Assembly (NCBI RefSeq): GCF_052118845.1
Contig: NZ_JBQKGJ010000011.1
Coordinates: forward strand, 1 to 64,000
Length of the DNA: 64,000 nucleotides
Origin: Bilifractor sp002394235
Lineage (GTDB): Bacteria; Bacillota; Clostridia; Lachnospirales; Lachnospiraceae
Direction of reading: 5' to 3'
Shown here: positions 1 through 8,522 of the stretch, piece by piece
How the letters are laid out: the number at the start of each line of letters is the position of its first letter
Position numbering within the stretch: position 1 is the first letter of the stretch
Notes under the pieces: generated by a model
Told to the model about the DNA's origin: nothing
Database searches by the model: none
What the model saw: only the letters and a program-made list of their open reading frames with translations
Translations under genes and position numbers: made by a program

Positions 1-1205
1 TTTTGTTCCAGAATCGTGACAAAACTTGCCGGTGCTCTGTCAGTTATCGACTTACCAAAACGTTTCCTGCGCTTATATTTATGAATCCGCTTTGCAGAAC
101 CATCCTTTTGCTTGATTTCAGATACCTGATCCCTGCGTTCTGTCGTTTTTTTCTTTCTTTGCAGACCTGTGAAAGACATATCCTCGACAATAAAACAGAC
201 AGATTCGTGCAAAAGTCTGTTGATCGTTTCTTCATGTGACTGTTTGACATAAGCTGCTTTTTGTCGATACAAAGATTTCAACCGATTCTGATTCTTTCGG
301 TAGGCTTTGGAAAATTTCCATTTTTCATGATTGGCCGGCTCGATCGTGCCGTCTGCCCGATATTTATTCGGATTTAAGATCCGTTTGGAACGATCCATGC
401 GTCTTAATAAACGCTCAATCTTCTGATTGTATTCCCTGCATTTGGGAGCAAGTTCTTGTAATGTGACCGACCGGGAAGATACACAGGCTACGGTAGAAGT
501 TCCGATATCAATACCGGCAACATCATCTCTTCCTACGGCTTTTATTTTATGCGGGGCATCGCCTTTCAGATACAAAACAACATAATAGTGCCAGCCATTT
601 GGAAACATCTTTCGTGCCATTTCGCAATAGGAGATTTCCGAATCCAAGGCTTCCAGAAGATAATCTTGATTTTTTGGAAGTTTACATTTGATATTCAGCC
701 CAAGCCATTGAATGGAACAAGACTCTTTTTGAAATTTTGCGCCATTGGTATTCGTCTTTCCACAGATCGTATGAAAATCTCTGTATTTTTTGAAATGAAG
801 TTCTTTCCCGTTTCCATAGAGGACTGCTTCGACGCCCTTCCAGACACGGGTGGCTTCTTTTTGTATCTGCTGTGAGGAAAGACATTTCCGAAACTGTTTT
901 CCGCAGACTTTGATGTATGACTGAAAAGCATACTCAGACAAACCGTGAGTCCGAATGATTTCTGCCATTTGCCTGGAGATCAGTTTTCGCCTTGTATTTT
1001 CCTCTATTGAGAGAGTATCCTTTTTCAGGAGCTTCTTATATTCTGCTTTTAGAGATTGATATTCGGCATCATATGACAGTCTTTTCAGACGTTTTTTGGC
1101 ATGCTTGACGATTACGTTATGGATATGGCTAATGGCATGAAAACGCTTTTCTATGACCGTTTCGTCGTATCTGGTTGTGGCTAACAGTAATCTTACGGTG
1201 TGCAT
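1..1205 (-). CDS. tnpB: TnpB, RNA-guided nuclease-like protein of IS605 group (3' part missing)
   Basis: The frame is open from ATG at 1205 to the window edge, 401 codons without a stop, so the C-terminus is missing. The visible part has the helical N-terminal region rich in Lys and Arg and the first RuvC Asp motif (AGIDIGTSTVACVS, about residues 239-252). A second acidic motif, FIVEDMSFTG, follows near residue 345. The zinc-finger cysteines and the last RuvC Asp expected for TnpB would lie off the window. The start codon directly abuts the tnpA stop (TAGATG), which suggests translational coupling. TnpB family members are guide-RNA-directed nucleases that help keep their IS in place. That role is family knowledge and is not shown here. 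Confidence 0.85.
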   Translation of the reverse strand, partial: MHTVRLLLATTRYDETVIEKRFHAISHIHNVIVKHAKKRLKRLSYDAEYQSLKAEYKKLLKKDTLSIEENTRRKLISRQMAEIIRTHGLSEYAFQSYIKVCGKQFRKCLSSQQIQKEATRVWKGVEAVLYGNGKELHFKKYRDFHTICGKTNTNGAKFQKESCSIQWLGLNIKCKLPKNQDYLLEALDSEISYCEMARKMFPNGWHYYVVLYLKGDAPHKIKAVGRDDVAGIDIGTSTVACVSSRSVTLQELAPKCREYNQKIERLLRRMDRSKRILNPNKYRADGTIEPANHEKWKFSKAYRKNQNRLKSLYRQKAAYVKQSHEETINRLLHESVCFIVEDMSFTGLQRKKKTTERRDQVSEIKQKDGSAKRIHKYKRRKRFGKSITDRAPASFVTILEQ

Positions 1206-1607
1206 CTAATCCCTCGTCTTTTGTGTGTGGATGTACCATTCTATAGTTTCAGAACTTACATTTCCGGCTGTGCTTACAAAATAAGAACGTGTCCATAAGG
1301 ACGGCATTTTTGCTAACTGGGGAAATTCCTCCCTCAGTTGATGGGAAGTCGCTCCTTTGATCTGTTTTACCACATCAGGAATGCTCTGCTGGGGATATAC
1401 GCTAACAAACATATGAACGTGGTCAACGTGACATTCCATTGCAAGAATATCGATATGATGTTTTTGACATTCCGCAGAAGTTAATGCCTTGAAACGTTCT
1501 TCTATGCCTGGAATATTAAAGATCTTTCGACGGTATCTTGGACAAAACACCAAGTGATAGTGAATCAAGGATACAGTTGTTTTGGTGTGTTTATATTCAT
1601 TCTTCAT
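1206..1607 (-). CDS. tnpA: TnpA, IS200-type Y1 single-strand transposase
   Basis: The 133-residue protein starts MKNEYKHTKTTVSLIHYH and matches IS200/IS605 Y1 transposases in length and layout. The HUH metal-binding motif is HVDHVHMFV (about residues 63-71). The C-terminal region contains Tyr residues suited to the catalytic role (SSETIEWYIHTQ, near residue 127). A longer frame reaches back to 1802, but the ATG at 1607 fits the family N-terminus and avoids translating the end hairpin at 1673-1692. It acts on single-stranded DNA at hairpin ends. Confidence 0.88.
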   Translation of the reverse strand: MKNEYKHTKTTVSLIHYHLVFCPRYRRKIFNIPGIEERFKALTSAECQKHHIDILAMECHVDHVHMFVSVYPQQSIPDVVKQIKGATSHQLREEFPQLAKMPSLWTRSYFVSTAGNVSSETIEWYIHTQKTRD

Positions 1608-1672
1608 GTGTATATGATACAATATTTTGTACACATATTCAATCAAAACAATTTGCTCTTTGACGCTATCAT

Positions 1673-1692
1673 CCCACGGTTGAAACCGTGGG
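1673..1692 (-). repeat. Subterminal hairpin of the IS605-type element
   Basis: CCCACGGTT and its exact complement AACCGTGGG are separated by two bases. This 9-bp foldback lies 66 bases upstream of tnpA. IS605-group transposases recognise such end hairpins, and GC-rich hairpins of this kind are common in clostridial members. Confidence 0.75.
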
Positions 1693-1713
1693 CTTTCTCG
1701 CTTAATTATTTGT

Positions 1714-1900
1714 AACAATGTTTGAATAATGTCTGTAACAATGTTTGAAAAGACTTTTCCAGAGGCTTTAAGCCCAGCTTTTATGCGGAAAAATAGAGTC
1801 ATATCAGCTCATAGGATTTGAGGTTTGAGATTCAACATTCCTAATCGAGACAATGTCGAACAATGTTAATAACAATGTTCTTGCAATGTTAAACAATGTT
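1714..1900. promoter_or_regulatory. Array of AACAATGTT palindromes, phased at about one helical turn
   Basis: Exact AACAATGTT occurs at 1714, 1737, 1859, 1871 and 1892. Near copies are GACAATGTC at 1849 and TGCAATGTT at 1882. Within the right-hand cluster, starts are spaced 10, 12, 11 and 10 bases, so the sites lie on one face of the helix. The two left-hand copies are 23 bases apart. The cluster ends 40 bases before the start of the AlbA_2-domain gene and overlaps the likely promoter zone. This looks like a cooperative operator, perhaps for autoregulation. Confidence 0.6.
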
Positions 1901-1939
1901 TGATATGGTAATGAAAGAAAAAATGCGGAGGATTGTCTC

Positions 1940-3373
1940 ATGAGAATCACGGAATTATACTCAGATGTTATTGCAGAAGACAGGAAGTATGAATATAAGG
2001 CGGTGTTAAATCCGGACAATCCGGTGAAATGGGCGAAATCACTAGTTGGATATGCCAATGGGGATGGAGGTATTCTATTTGTTGGCGTTTCAAACGATGG
2101 GGAGGCATTTGGAATAGATCTGGGCGACATTGACCGGACGAAAAATCTGATTGCAACAGTCAATGACCGACATATTTTTCCGCATGTCAGAATCAGTTAC
2201 ATGATGCGGAGCATTGATGAGGCAGCAGAGAAATTTGTTCTTGCCGTTCACGTTGCACCATCGGATTCCATCGTGCGTTACCGTGAAGGCGATTTCAATG
2301 AGACGGTTTATATTAAGGGGGACGGCAACTCCACACCAGCTACACCGGAAGACATTATATCTTTGTCAAAACGAAAACATGGTGTTGATAACGAAAGTAG
2401 TGATGTTCTGTATGAGGAAGAGGGATGGACTGAGTATATTGACTTGTGCAGAGAATTTCGTCAAGACAAGTCTGCTCCGACCTTAAAGGAACTGCAGAAT
2501 GAGGAGATCGTCACAAAGAATGGATTTGCAAAATCTGGTTTCCTGATGTTTAAGGATGATTATATCGGGGATGATACTCTGGTGAGTTGCCGTCTGTGGC
2601 GTGGAAAGACGAAAACCGGCACTGTTCTTGACAGCGACAGGTTCAAAGGTTCTCTATCACACGTGCTCAGAAGTGCGTTAAACTTCATTGAAAGAAATAC
2701 AAAAACAGGTTGGAGAAAGACGGAAAACGGGGGAAGAGAGGAGATCCGGTCGTACCCAAAAGAAGCTGTCAGAGAAGCAATGGTCAATGCGATTGCGCAC
2801 AGAGATTATTCTATAGCAGGAACACAGATTGATGTGGATATTTACAGTGACAGGCTTGATATTGTGTCTCCAGGTTCATGGCTGCTTCCGAAAAGCTACG
2901 AGGCCTATCCGGCAGGGACGATCCCGTCGATCCGAAGAAATTCGATTATTGCGGCATGCTTGGATGTGGCTAATTTAATGGAGCGTGGCGGAACCGGCTT
3001 TCAGACGATGATAGATAGTTATCGTGACAGTGAGGATCGTCTTCAGCCTGTTGTTTCCATCTATCCTGGGTTTCTGGATCTACGTTTGTTTGACAGACTT
3101 TATGAACCTATGGTGCAGGCGTGGGTTGAAGAACAGATGCCCGATACAGAAAAAGTTATTCGATTATTAAGAGAGGAGGGCCCCAAGCCGGTCAAAGAAC
3201 TTCAGGCTCACGTCGGCTTTTCGCAAAGAACTCGCTTTCTTAAAGAGATCATCAATCCAATGATTCAATCTGGTATAATATATCGAGACGGAAACATTAA
3301 GTCCCCAACGGCTCGGATTTGTCTTCGGGAAGGAAAGAGCATACCCGGTCATGGTGAAAACCATGAAGATTAA
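1940..3373 (+). CDS. AlbA_2/Schlafen-type domain transcriptional regulator with HATPase_4-like module
   Basis: The protein has 477 residues. The N-terminal AlbA_2 (Schlafen-like, COG2865 type) domain shows YEYKAV near residue 18 and GGILFVGVSNDG near residue 44. The middle carries EAMVNAIAHRDYS (about residues 277-289), the N-box signature of the RecG-related ATP-binding module common in this family. A glycine-rich MERGGTGF follows near residue 348. The last 90 residues look like a winged-helix DNA-binding end. A GGAGG site lies 8 bases before ATG 1940. The family is usually called a putative transcriptional regulator, and the true ligand is unknown. The phased AACAATGTT array just upstream is a good candidate for its own binding site. 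Confidence 0.8.
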   Translation: MRITELYSDVIAEDRKYEYKAVLNPDNPVKWAKSLVGYANGDGGILFVGVSNDGEAFGIDLGDIDRTKNLIATVNDRHIFPHVRISYMMRSIDEAAEKFVLAVHVAPSDSIVRYREGDFNETVYIKGDGNSTPATPEDIISLSKRKHGVDNESSDVLYEEEGWTEYIDLCREFRQDKSAPTLKELQNEEIVTKNGFAKSGFLMFKDDYIGDDTLVSCRLWRGKTKTGTVLDSDRFKGSLSHVLRSALNFIERNTKTGWRKTENGGREEIRSYPKEAVREAMVNAIAHRDYSIAGTQIDVDIYSDRLDIVSPGSWLLPKSYEAYPAGTIPSIRRNSIIAACLDVANLMERGGTGFQTMIDSYRDSEDRLQPVVSIYPGFLDLRLFDRLYEPMVQAWVEEQMPDTEKVIRLLREEGPKPVKELQAHVGFSQRTRFLKEIINPMIQSGIIYRDGNIKSPTARICLREGKSIPGHGENHED

Positions 3374-3427
3374 ACGGTGAAAATGCTGTCGATCGGTTGT
3401 CAAAGGATGATCTGTCAGGGGAGGCGT

Positions 3428-4615
3428 TTACCGTGCCGCGTGATGAATCTTTTTGCAGCGGTACATGTCCTCGTCGGCATCGTGAATATATTCTTCGATG
3501 CGTGAATAAAGCTGGTCTGGCGGGCAGTCCAGGACCGGGTAGCTGGTGCCGATGCTGGCAGAAATCTGATCCTGCGCCAGAAACTCAAGAATACGCCTGC
3601 GGCTTTGTGCGATGGTTTCCTCGTTCTGACAGGAGATGATCGCCACAAATTCGTCGCCGCCGTATCGGTACGTGAAATTGTCCGGCGGGACGGCGCGCAG
3701 AATAGCGGATGCGGTCACCTGAAGAATGTGATCACCGTAGGCGTGTCCCCTGGTGTCGTTGATTTCTTTGAAGCCGTCAATATCCAGGAAGAATATTGCA
3801 ATGAACCTGCCTTTGTCAAGCTCGCCTGAGAGCCATGGAAGAAAGCGCGGTTCAAAGGCGTTCTTGGAGTACAGACCGGTCAGCAGATCACGGTAATAAA
3901 TCTCGCGGAGGGTGGAGAGGGAGTTCACCAGCTTTCGGTTTGTATCCCATTCGGTGAGTGCATGGAGCACGATATCCTGAAATTCATAAAAACGCCATTC
4001 TTTTATGATAAAACGAGGATTGCGGAGAATGACGAAACCTGCGCAGAGGCTTCGGATATGAAGCGGCAATACAAGGGTATAGGATCCTTCCCGGATCGCG
4101 TCAAGGTGCTTGTTCAGAGCAGCTATATTTTTGAACCGGATGGGCCGCATGCCCGGTTCGTTCTGCACTTCCAGGACACGTTCTCTGTCCGCACAGTCCG
4201 ACCGCAACTGCACTGGTTCGTTTTGGTCTTCCGGGGCACTTTCTCTGGCTTCGATGAGATTCAGGTGTTCCGTGGTAAAACAGCCTTCCTCTAATTCCCC
4301 GCTTCCGATCCGATCGTCGAGAACGATGTAGGCACCGTCGAGGTCCATTGAGGCATAAGAGTCCGCGATGCGCTGCATCAGTTCCGGGAGAGACAGGGAA
4401 GGATCCAGCGAGGAGACCATCGCGGAAAAACGTTCGTTTCGGTCATCGACATATATGCTGTCCTCGACCTGCCAGGCCAGGTACGCCCGGTAGTTGATTC
4501 GGAAAGTGAGAATCCGCCGCGCTCCTTCATGTACTGCATGATTCCGGTGCTCCAGGCGGATATGATGAAACGGCGCCAGCCATCTGAAAGAAGCAGAAAT
4601 CCGGAAGAAGCACAT
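3428..4615 (-). CDS. GGDEF-domain protein (probable diguanylate cyclase), N-terminus probably shortened
   Basis: The frame encodes up to 395 residues. The C-terminal 165 residues form a GGDEF domain: RDLLTGLYSKNAFEPR, FLDIDGFKEINDTRGH, then YRYGGDEFVAI. The catalytic motif is intact, so c-di-GMP synthesis is plausible. The upstream 200 residues resemble the GAF-like linker of clostridial GGDEF proteins that normally carry a larger sensor in front. No ribosome site precedes the ATG at 4615, and the first residues look random, so the gene has probably lost its 5' sensor part or starts further in. It ends 55 bases from the end of the convergent AlbA_2 gene. Confidence 0.7.
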   Translation of the reverse strand: MCFFRISASFRWLAPFHHIRLEHRNHAVHEGARRILTFRINYRAYLAWQVEDSIYVDDRNERFSAMVSSLDPSLSLPELMQRIADSYASMDLDGAYIVLDDRIGSGELEEGCFTTEHLNLIEARESAPEDQNEPVQLRSDCADRERVLEVQNEPGMRPIRFKNIAALNKHLDAIREGSYTLVLPLHIRSLCAGFVILRNPRFIIKEWRFYEFQDIVLHALTEWDTNRKLVNSLSTLREIYYRDLLTGLYSKNAFEPRFLPWLSGELDKGRFIAIFFLDIDGFKEINDTRGHAYGDHILQVTASAILRAVPPDNFTYRYGGDEFVAIISCQNEETIAQSRRRILEFLAQDQISASIGTSYPVLDCPPDQLYSRIEEYIHDADEDMYRCKKIHHAAR

Positions 4616-4693
4616 TTAAATCCGGATTTAATAATTTCTCTTGCAAAAATATAAAATGGTGTTACTATAGTAAAACAAGTTTAATTAAATATC

Positions 4694-4873
4694 TTTTACA
4701 AGTGCAGAAATGCCATATCGTTAGATCGGGATTTCTGATAATAGGGAAACAGGTGAAAGACCTGTACTGTCTCGCAACTGTAATTGGATGCGTCCGCTGG
4801 TTATCCACTGTCTTTATGGATGGGAAGGAAGCGTGCCGCAGGAAGCCATAAGTCAGGAGACCTGCTTGTAAAA
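4694..4873 (+). promoter_or_regulatory. Cobalamin (B12) riboswitch aptamer
   Basis: The B12 box AGTCAGGAGACCTGC is exact at 4851-4865. The conserved core, which begins GGGAAACAGGTGAAAG and ends CTCGCAACTGT, lies at 4744-4781. The closing helix P1 is visible: TTTTACAA at 4694-4701 pairs with TTGTAAAA at 4866-4873. It lies 140 bases upstream of the first importer gene on the same strand. Such RNAs bind adenosyl- or related cobalamins and normally switch genes off when B12 is plentiful. Confidence 0.93.
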
Positions 4874-4918
4874 AATGTCAGTGTGGTCACGATGTATGAC
4901 TTAATGACGGCAAATTAT

Positions 4919-4993
4919 TTCTGCTCCTGGAGGCAGAATCTTTTGCGTGTTTAAATGTCAGAGATCGTTTCACGGAAACGGTCTTTTTCTTTT
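4919..4993 (+). terminator. Riboswitch expression platform with intrinsic terminator
   Basis: A 9-bp stem at 4963-4971/4975-4983 (GATCGTTTC with GAAACGGTC, one G-U pair) is followed by TTTTTCTTTT. A second hairpin at 4919-4938 (TTCTGC with GCAGAA, plus TCC/GGA) is followed by a short T run. Both lie between the aptamer and the ribosome site at 5002-5008. This fits control by premature termination, with the first hairpin as a possible alternative stem. Confidence 0.7.
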
Positions 4994-5012
4994 GCCTGAA
5001 AAGAGGGGTGTC

Positions 5013-5954
5013 ATGAAAAAATACCTGATTGGAAGAATTCTTTTTGTCATTCCGATAATGTTCTTTCTCTCTCTGTTTACCTTTGGTCTTACGTATCTTT
5101 CACCTTCTGATCCGGTGACTCTTTATTATGACAGACTTGGAGCAAAGCCGGACAAACAAATGGTCGAGGAAACCAAAGAAGAGATGGGCCTGAATGATCC
5201 GTTTCCGATTCAGTATGGGCGATGGCTGAATCGTGCTGTGCATGGTGATCTCGGAACATCATATTACTACAAAACATCTGTCTGGAGTGAACTGACCAGC
5301 CGTCTTCCGAATACGGTTATTCTGACGGTCTCTACGGTTATACTGACGATACTGATCGCAGTGCCTCTGGGGATCCTGTGCGCCGTCTTTCAGAATAAAT
5401 GGATTGACTATCTTCTGCGCTTCATCTCCTTTCTGGGGGTGAGTATGCCCAGCTTTTGGGTCGGTACACTGCTGATGTATTTTTTCGGAGTAAAGCTGAA
5501 AGCTCTTCCGATATTGGGATCGGGAGATCTGAAACATCTGATTCTTCCGACAGCGACACTCTCTTTCTGGATGGTTTCTCTCTATGTGAGAAGACTGCGT
5601 GGCAGTGCATTGGAAGAATTGAACAAGGATTATCTGAATGGAGGGTTGGCAAGGGGACTTTCCAAATGGCATGTTATCTGGCACCAGATCCTGCCGAACT
5701 CGCTGCTTTCTGTGATTACGATGTTTGGCATGTCAATCGGATCTCTTCTTGGGGGAGCAACGATTGTGGAAACGATCTTTGAATGGAAGGGAATTGGAAA
5801 GATGGCTGTGGATGCGATATCTGTGAAAGACTATCCGATTATCCAGGGTTATGTTCTCTGGATGGCAATCATCTATGTAACGGTCAACCTGGTCGTGGAT
5901 CTGTCGTATCAGTTTTTGGACCCAAGGATCCGGCTGGGAGGAAGGAAAGGATGA
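5013..5954 (+). CDS. ABC importer permease, DppB/NikB type
   Basis: This 313-residue integral membrane protein begins MKKYLIGRILFVIPIMFF, with about six membrane segments. The permease coupling loop lies near residue 205 (RLRGSALEELNKDYLNGGLA followed by RGLS). It belongs to the family that imports peptides, nickel and related chelates. The start at 5013 has an AGAGGGG site 5 bases upstream; an in-frame ATG at 4947 lies inside the riboswitch platform and is rejected. It is the first gene behind the cobalamin riboswitch and overlaps the next gene by 4 bases (ATGA). The riboswitch points to cobalt, nickel or a corrinoid-related compound as substrate (inference). Confidence 0.88.
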   Translation: MKKYLIGRILFVIPIMFFLSLFTFGLTYLSPSDPVTLYYDRLGAKPDKQMVEETKEEMGLNDPFPIQYGRWLNRAVHGDLGTSYYYKTSVWSELTSRLPNTVILTVSTVILTILIAVPLGILCAVFQNKWIDYLLRFISFLGVSMPSFWVGTLLMYFFGVKLKALPILGSGDLKHLILPTATLSFWMVSLYVRRLRGSALEELNKDYLNGGLARGLSKWHVIWHQILPNSLLSVITMFGMSIGSLLGGATIVETIFEWKGIGKMAVDAISVKDYPIIQGYVLWMAIIYVTVNLVVDLSYQFLDPRIRLGGRKG

Positions 5955-6826
5955 AATATTATATAAAAAGAGCACTCAGCAGTCCGCAGTTCGTCATCCT
6001 CTTCCTTCTTGCTGTTTTGTTGATTTTGATACCGATTTTTGCTCCATGGATTGCGCCGCATGATCCGATTGCCAATGATTATGCTGCTTCCATGATTTCT
6101 CACAGCAGGGAGTTTCCGCTGGGAACAGATCAGCTTGGACGCTGCATTCTGTCCAGACTTATCTGGGGAGGAAGGACTTCTCTGTTAATTGTCTTTCTGG
6201 TTGTGGCAATTGTTTCAGTTCTTGGCATCCTGCTTGGGGTCACAGCAGGCTTTGCGGGAGGATGGCTGGATAACATCCTGTCCAGAGCAACGGATATTGT
6301 GATGGCGGTTCCTTCCATGGTTTTTGTCATTGCACTGGTTACGGTTCTTGGTCCTGGCCTGTGGCACACTGTGCTAGCCATGGCGCTGGTTGGTTGGACT
6401 GAAAATTTCCGGGTTTCCAGAGCCTTGGTGCTTTCTGAAAAGGAAAACCATTATGTAGAGGAAGGCAGGCTGGGTGGATTGAAGAAAAAAGATATGATTT
6501 TTCATCTCATTCTGCCAAACGTAGTTCCGTACCTTCTGGTCAATATTACACAGGATATCGGCTCTAATCTGCTTACCCTAAGTGGGCTGTCCTTATTGGG
6601 ACTGTCTTCCCAGCCACCTGTTCCGGAATGGGGCTTTATGCTCAGTGAAGGAAGGAAGTTTATACAGTCTGCCCCATGGCTGATTTTCTGGCCCGGCATG
6701 GTGATTGTCATCCATGTCATTGTGTTCAATCTTTTAGGCGACAGCCTTAGAGATATATTAGATCCTCGTTTTGAAAAACAAAAAAAGAAAGGCAGGAGAT
6801 TTAAAAAATGGCTCGAAACAAATTGA
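5951..6826 (+). CDS. ABC importer permease, DppC/NikC type
   Basis: The protein has 291 residues. An N-terminal membrane segment precedes a short loop with DPIANDY. The GTDQLGRCILSRLIWGGRTS segment near residue 56 is the usual DppC/NikC signature. Five more membrane segments follow, and the coupling region SEKENHYVEEGRLGGLKKKD is near residue 165. ATG 5951 overlaps the stop of the first permease (ATGA) with GGAAAGG just upstream, so the two permeases are translationally coupled and should form a heterodimer. A longer in-frame extension to 5783 is a shadow of the upstream gene. The 3' end overlaps the binding-protein gene by 19 bases. Confidence 0.88.
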   Translation: MKYYIKRALSSPQFVILFLLAVLLILIPIFAPWIAPHDPIANDYAASMISHSREFPLGTDQLGRCILSRLIWGGRTSLLIVFLVVAIVSVLGILLGVTAGFAGGWLDNILSRATDIVMAVPSMVFVIALVTVLGPGLWHTVLAMALVGWTENFRVSRALVLSEKENHYVEEGRLGGLKKKDMIFHLILPNVVPYLLVNITQDIGSNLLTLSGLSLLGLSSQPPVPEWGFMLSEGRKFIQSAPWLIFWPGMVIVIHVIVFNLLGDSLRDILDPRFEKQKKKGRRFKKWLETN

Positions 6827-8442
6827 TTGCATTTACCTGTGCGGCTGTTATGGCATGTACACTTTTTGCCGGATGCGGCTCCTCTGCAGCCGGAACTTCT
6901 CAGGGTTCATCCGCTTCACAGAACGCTGCATCTGTAGCGGCTTCGTCCACATCGAAGGAAACCGGAACCACAGTTACTTCCGGAGCCGGTGACAATGCAT
7001 CCACAGCAGGAGAGAAACACCTGAACGCAGCTCTTTACTGGTTTGGAACCAGTCTGGATCCCGCGACAGAATATGACGGGTGGACAACCTGCCGTGCCGG
7101 AATTACCGAAACGCTGGTAACTGTCGATAAAAATTATGAGCTTCAGCCCCTTCTTGCGGACAGTTGGAAACAGACAGATGATAAGACATGGGTTTTCCAT
7201 ATCCGTGACGGTGTGACCTTCCAGGATGGAACGCCGGTGGATGCAGCTGCCTGCAAGGCTTCTCTGGAGAGGGCGATGCAGGTGCAGGAGAGAGCGGTAA
7301 CCGCAGCAAAAATAGATACCATTGAGGCAGACGGACAGAATCTGACCATCAAGACCACGGAACCGTTTGGCGCTTTCCTGGCAAATTTATCGGAACCACT
7401 CTACTCCATTATTAAGGTTGGAGATGATCAGGATTACGCAAATAAGCCGATCGGAACCGGTCCGTTCATGGTGAAGGATTTTACAGTGAATGAAAAAATT
7501 GACGAAGTGAAATACGATGGGTACTGGAACGGAGCATCCGATATCGATTCTATTACGATAACCTGCATTGAAGATGACAGCACAAGGGGACTGGCTCTGC
7601 AGTCGGGCGAGCAGGATATTGTGCAGAGAGTGGCTTCTACCGATATTGATACCTTCGCGAATGACAGTACATACCAGGCTCTTAATACGACTGGCGCACG
7701 AATCCGTCTGTTGCTTCTGAACCAGGCAAATGAAGCACTGAAGGATACTAATGTGAGGAAAGCCCTTGCGGACTGCATAGATTATGATTCACTTGTCAGC
7801 ATTCTGGGGTCGGGAGTTACTACGGCAGGCGCTCCGTACCCGGCATCCGCGCCCTATGGATATGACGATCTGGACAGACAGACCTATAAGCCGGATGAGG
7901 CGAAGAGTCTGCTGGAGAAGGCCGGATACAAGGACAGTGACGGAGACGGCATCGTTGATAAAGACGGCAAAAATTTGTCTCTGAAGATCACTTATTCTAT
8001 GGGAGATTATACAACGATGCTGGAGGCGGTACAGTCAATGGCAAAGGAAGCGGGTATAGATATACAGCTGAATCTTGAGGATGATATTACAGAATCTGAG
8101 AAAAATAAGGATTATGATATCCTGTGTACAAACTGGCAGTGTCTTTCCACCGGAGACCCGCAGTGGTTCCTGGATCAGCTTTACAAAACCGACGGGCCGG
8201 ATAATTCCATGAATTACAGCAACAAAGATCTTGACAACATTATTTCCGAACTTTCCAGTACATTTGATACCGATGGCAGGAAGAAACTGACGATTGACGC
8301 GGAAAAAATTCTTCTTCAGGATACCGCGAGCATCTGGCTGGTCGGAGAAAAAAATTACGTTGTAGCAAACAGCAAGGTACATAATATAACACCTTATCCG
8401 ATCGATTATTACTTTATCGATAATAAAATGTCAATAGACTGA
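6808..8442 (+). CDS. ABC importer substrate-binding lipoprotein, family 5 (Opp/Nik type)
   Basis: The protein has 544 residues. The signal peptide ends in a lipobox, TLFAGC, at residue 23, followed by a Ser/Thr/Ala-rich linker to about residue 65. The family 5 extracellular solute-binding fold covers the rest: GITETLVTVDKNYELQPLLA, WVFHIRDGVTFQDGTPVDAA, and NKPIGTGPFMVKDF. It should be lipid-anchored outside the membrane and feed ligand to the two permeases. A GGCAGGAG site precedes the ATG. It is the third gene of the riboswitch operon and is followed by a strong terminator. The ligand cannot be read from sequence; metal chelate or corrinoid precursor is suggested by the riboswitch. Confidence 0.88.
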   Translation: MARNKLIAFTCAAVMACTLFAGCGSSAAGTSQGSSASQNAASVAASSTSKETGTTVTSGAGDNASTAGEKHLNAALYWFGTSLDPATEYDGWTTCRAGITETLVTVDKNYELQPLLADSWKQTDDKTWVFHIRDGVTFQDGTPVDAAACKASLERAMQVQERAVTAAKIDTIEADGQNLTIKTTEPFGAFLANLSEPLYSIIKVGDDQDYANKPIGTGPFMVKDFTVNEKIDEVKYDGYWNGASDIDSITITCIEDDSTRGLALQSGEQDIVQRVASTDIDTFANDSTYQALNTTGARIRLLLLNQANEALKDTNVRKALADCIDYDSLVSILGSGVTTAGAPYPASAPYGYDDLDRQTYKPDEAKSLLEKAGYKDSDGDGIVDKDGKNLSLKITYSMGDYTTMLEAVQSMAKEAGIDIQLNLEDDITESEKNKDYDILCTNWQCLSTGDPQWFLDQLYKTDGPDNSMNYSNKDLDNIISELSSTFDTDGRKKLTIDAEKILLQDTASIWLVGEKNYVVANSKVHNITPYPIDYYFIDNKMSID

Positions 8443-8483
8443 CGATTTATTGACGGAAGAATCATTCCGAAGGGAAGCGTGTT

Positions 8484-8522
8484 CTCCCTGCATGCATCAC
8501 ATCGTGCAGGGAGATTCTTTTT
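8484..8522 (+). terminator. Intrinsic terminator after the binding-protein gene
   Basis: A 9-bp stem CTCCCTGCA/TGCAGGGAG (8484-8492/8505-8513) is followed by ATTCTTTTT. It sits inside the importer operon, so it probably lowers ATPase expression relative to the binding protein. Confidence 0.8.

Larger units (their letters stand above)
1..1692 (-). mobile_element. IS200/IS605-type insertion sequence, cut by left window edge
   Basis: Two genes lie on the minus strand in the order tnpA then tnpB, joined as TAGATG. A subterminal hairpin sits upstream of tnpA at 1673-1692. This is the usual design of IS605-group elements, which move as single-stranded circles and have hairpin ends instead of inverted repeats. 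The hairpin end near 1692-1700 is the tnpA-side (left) end. The tnpB-side end and any guide RNA region lie outside the window. No disruption is visible in either gene, so the element may be active. Confidence 0.85.
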
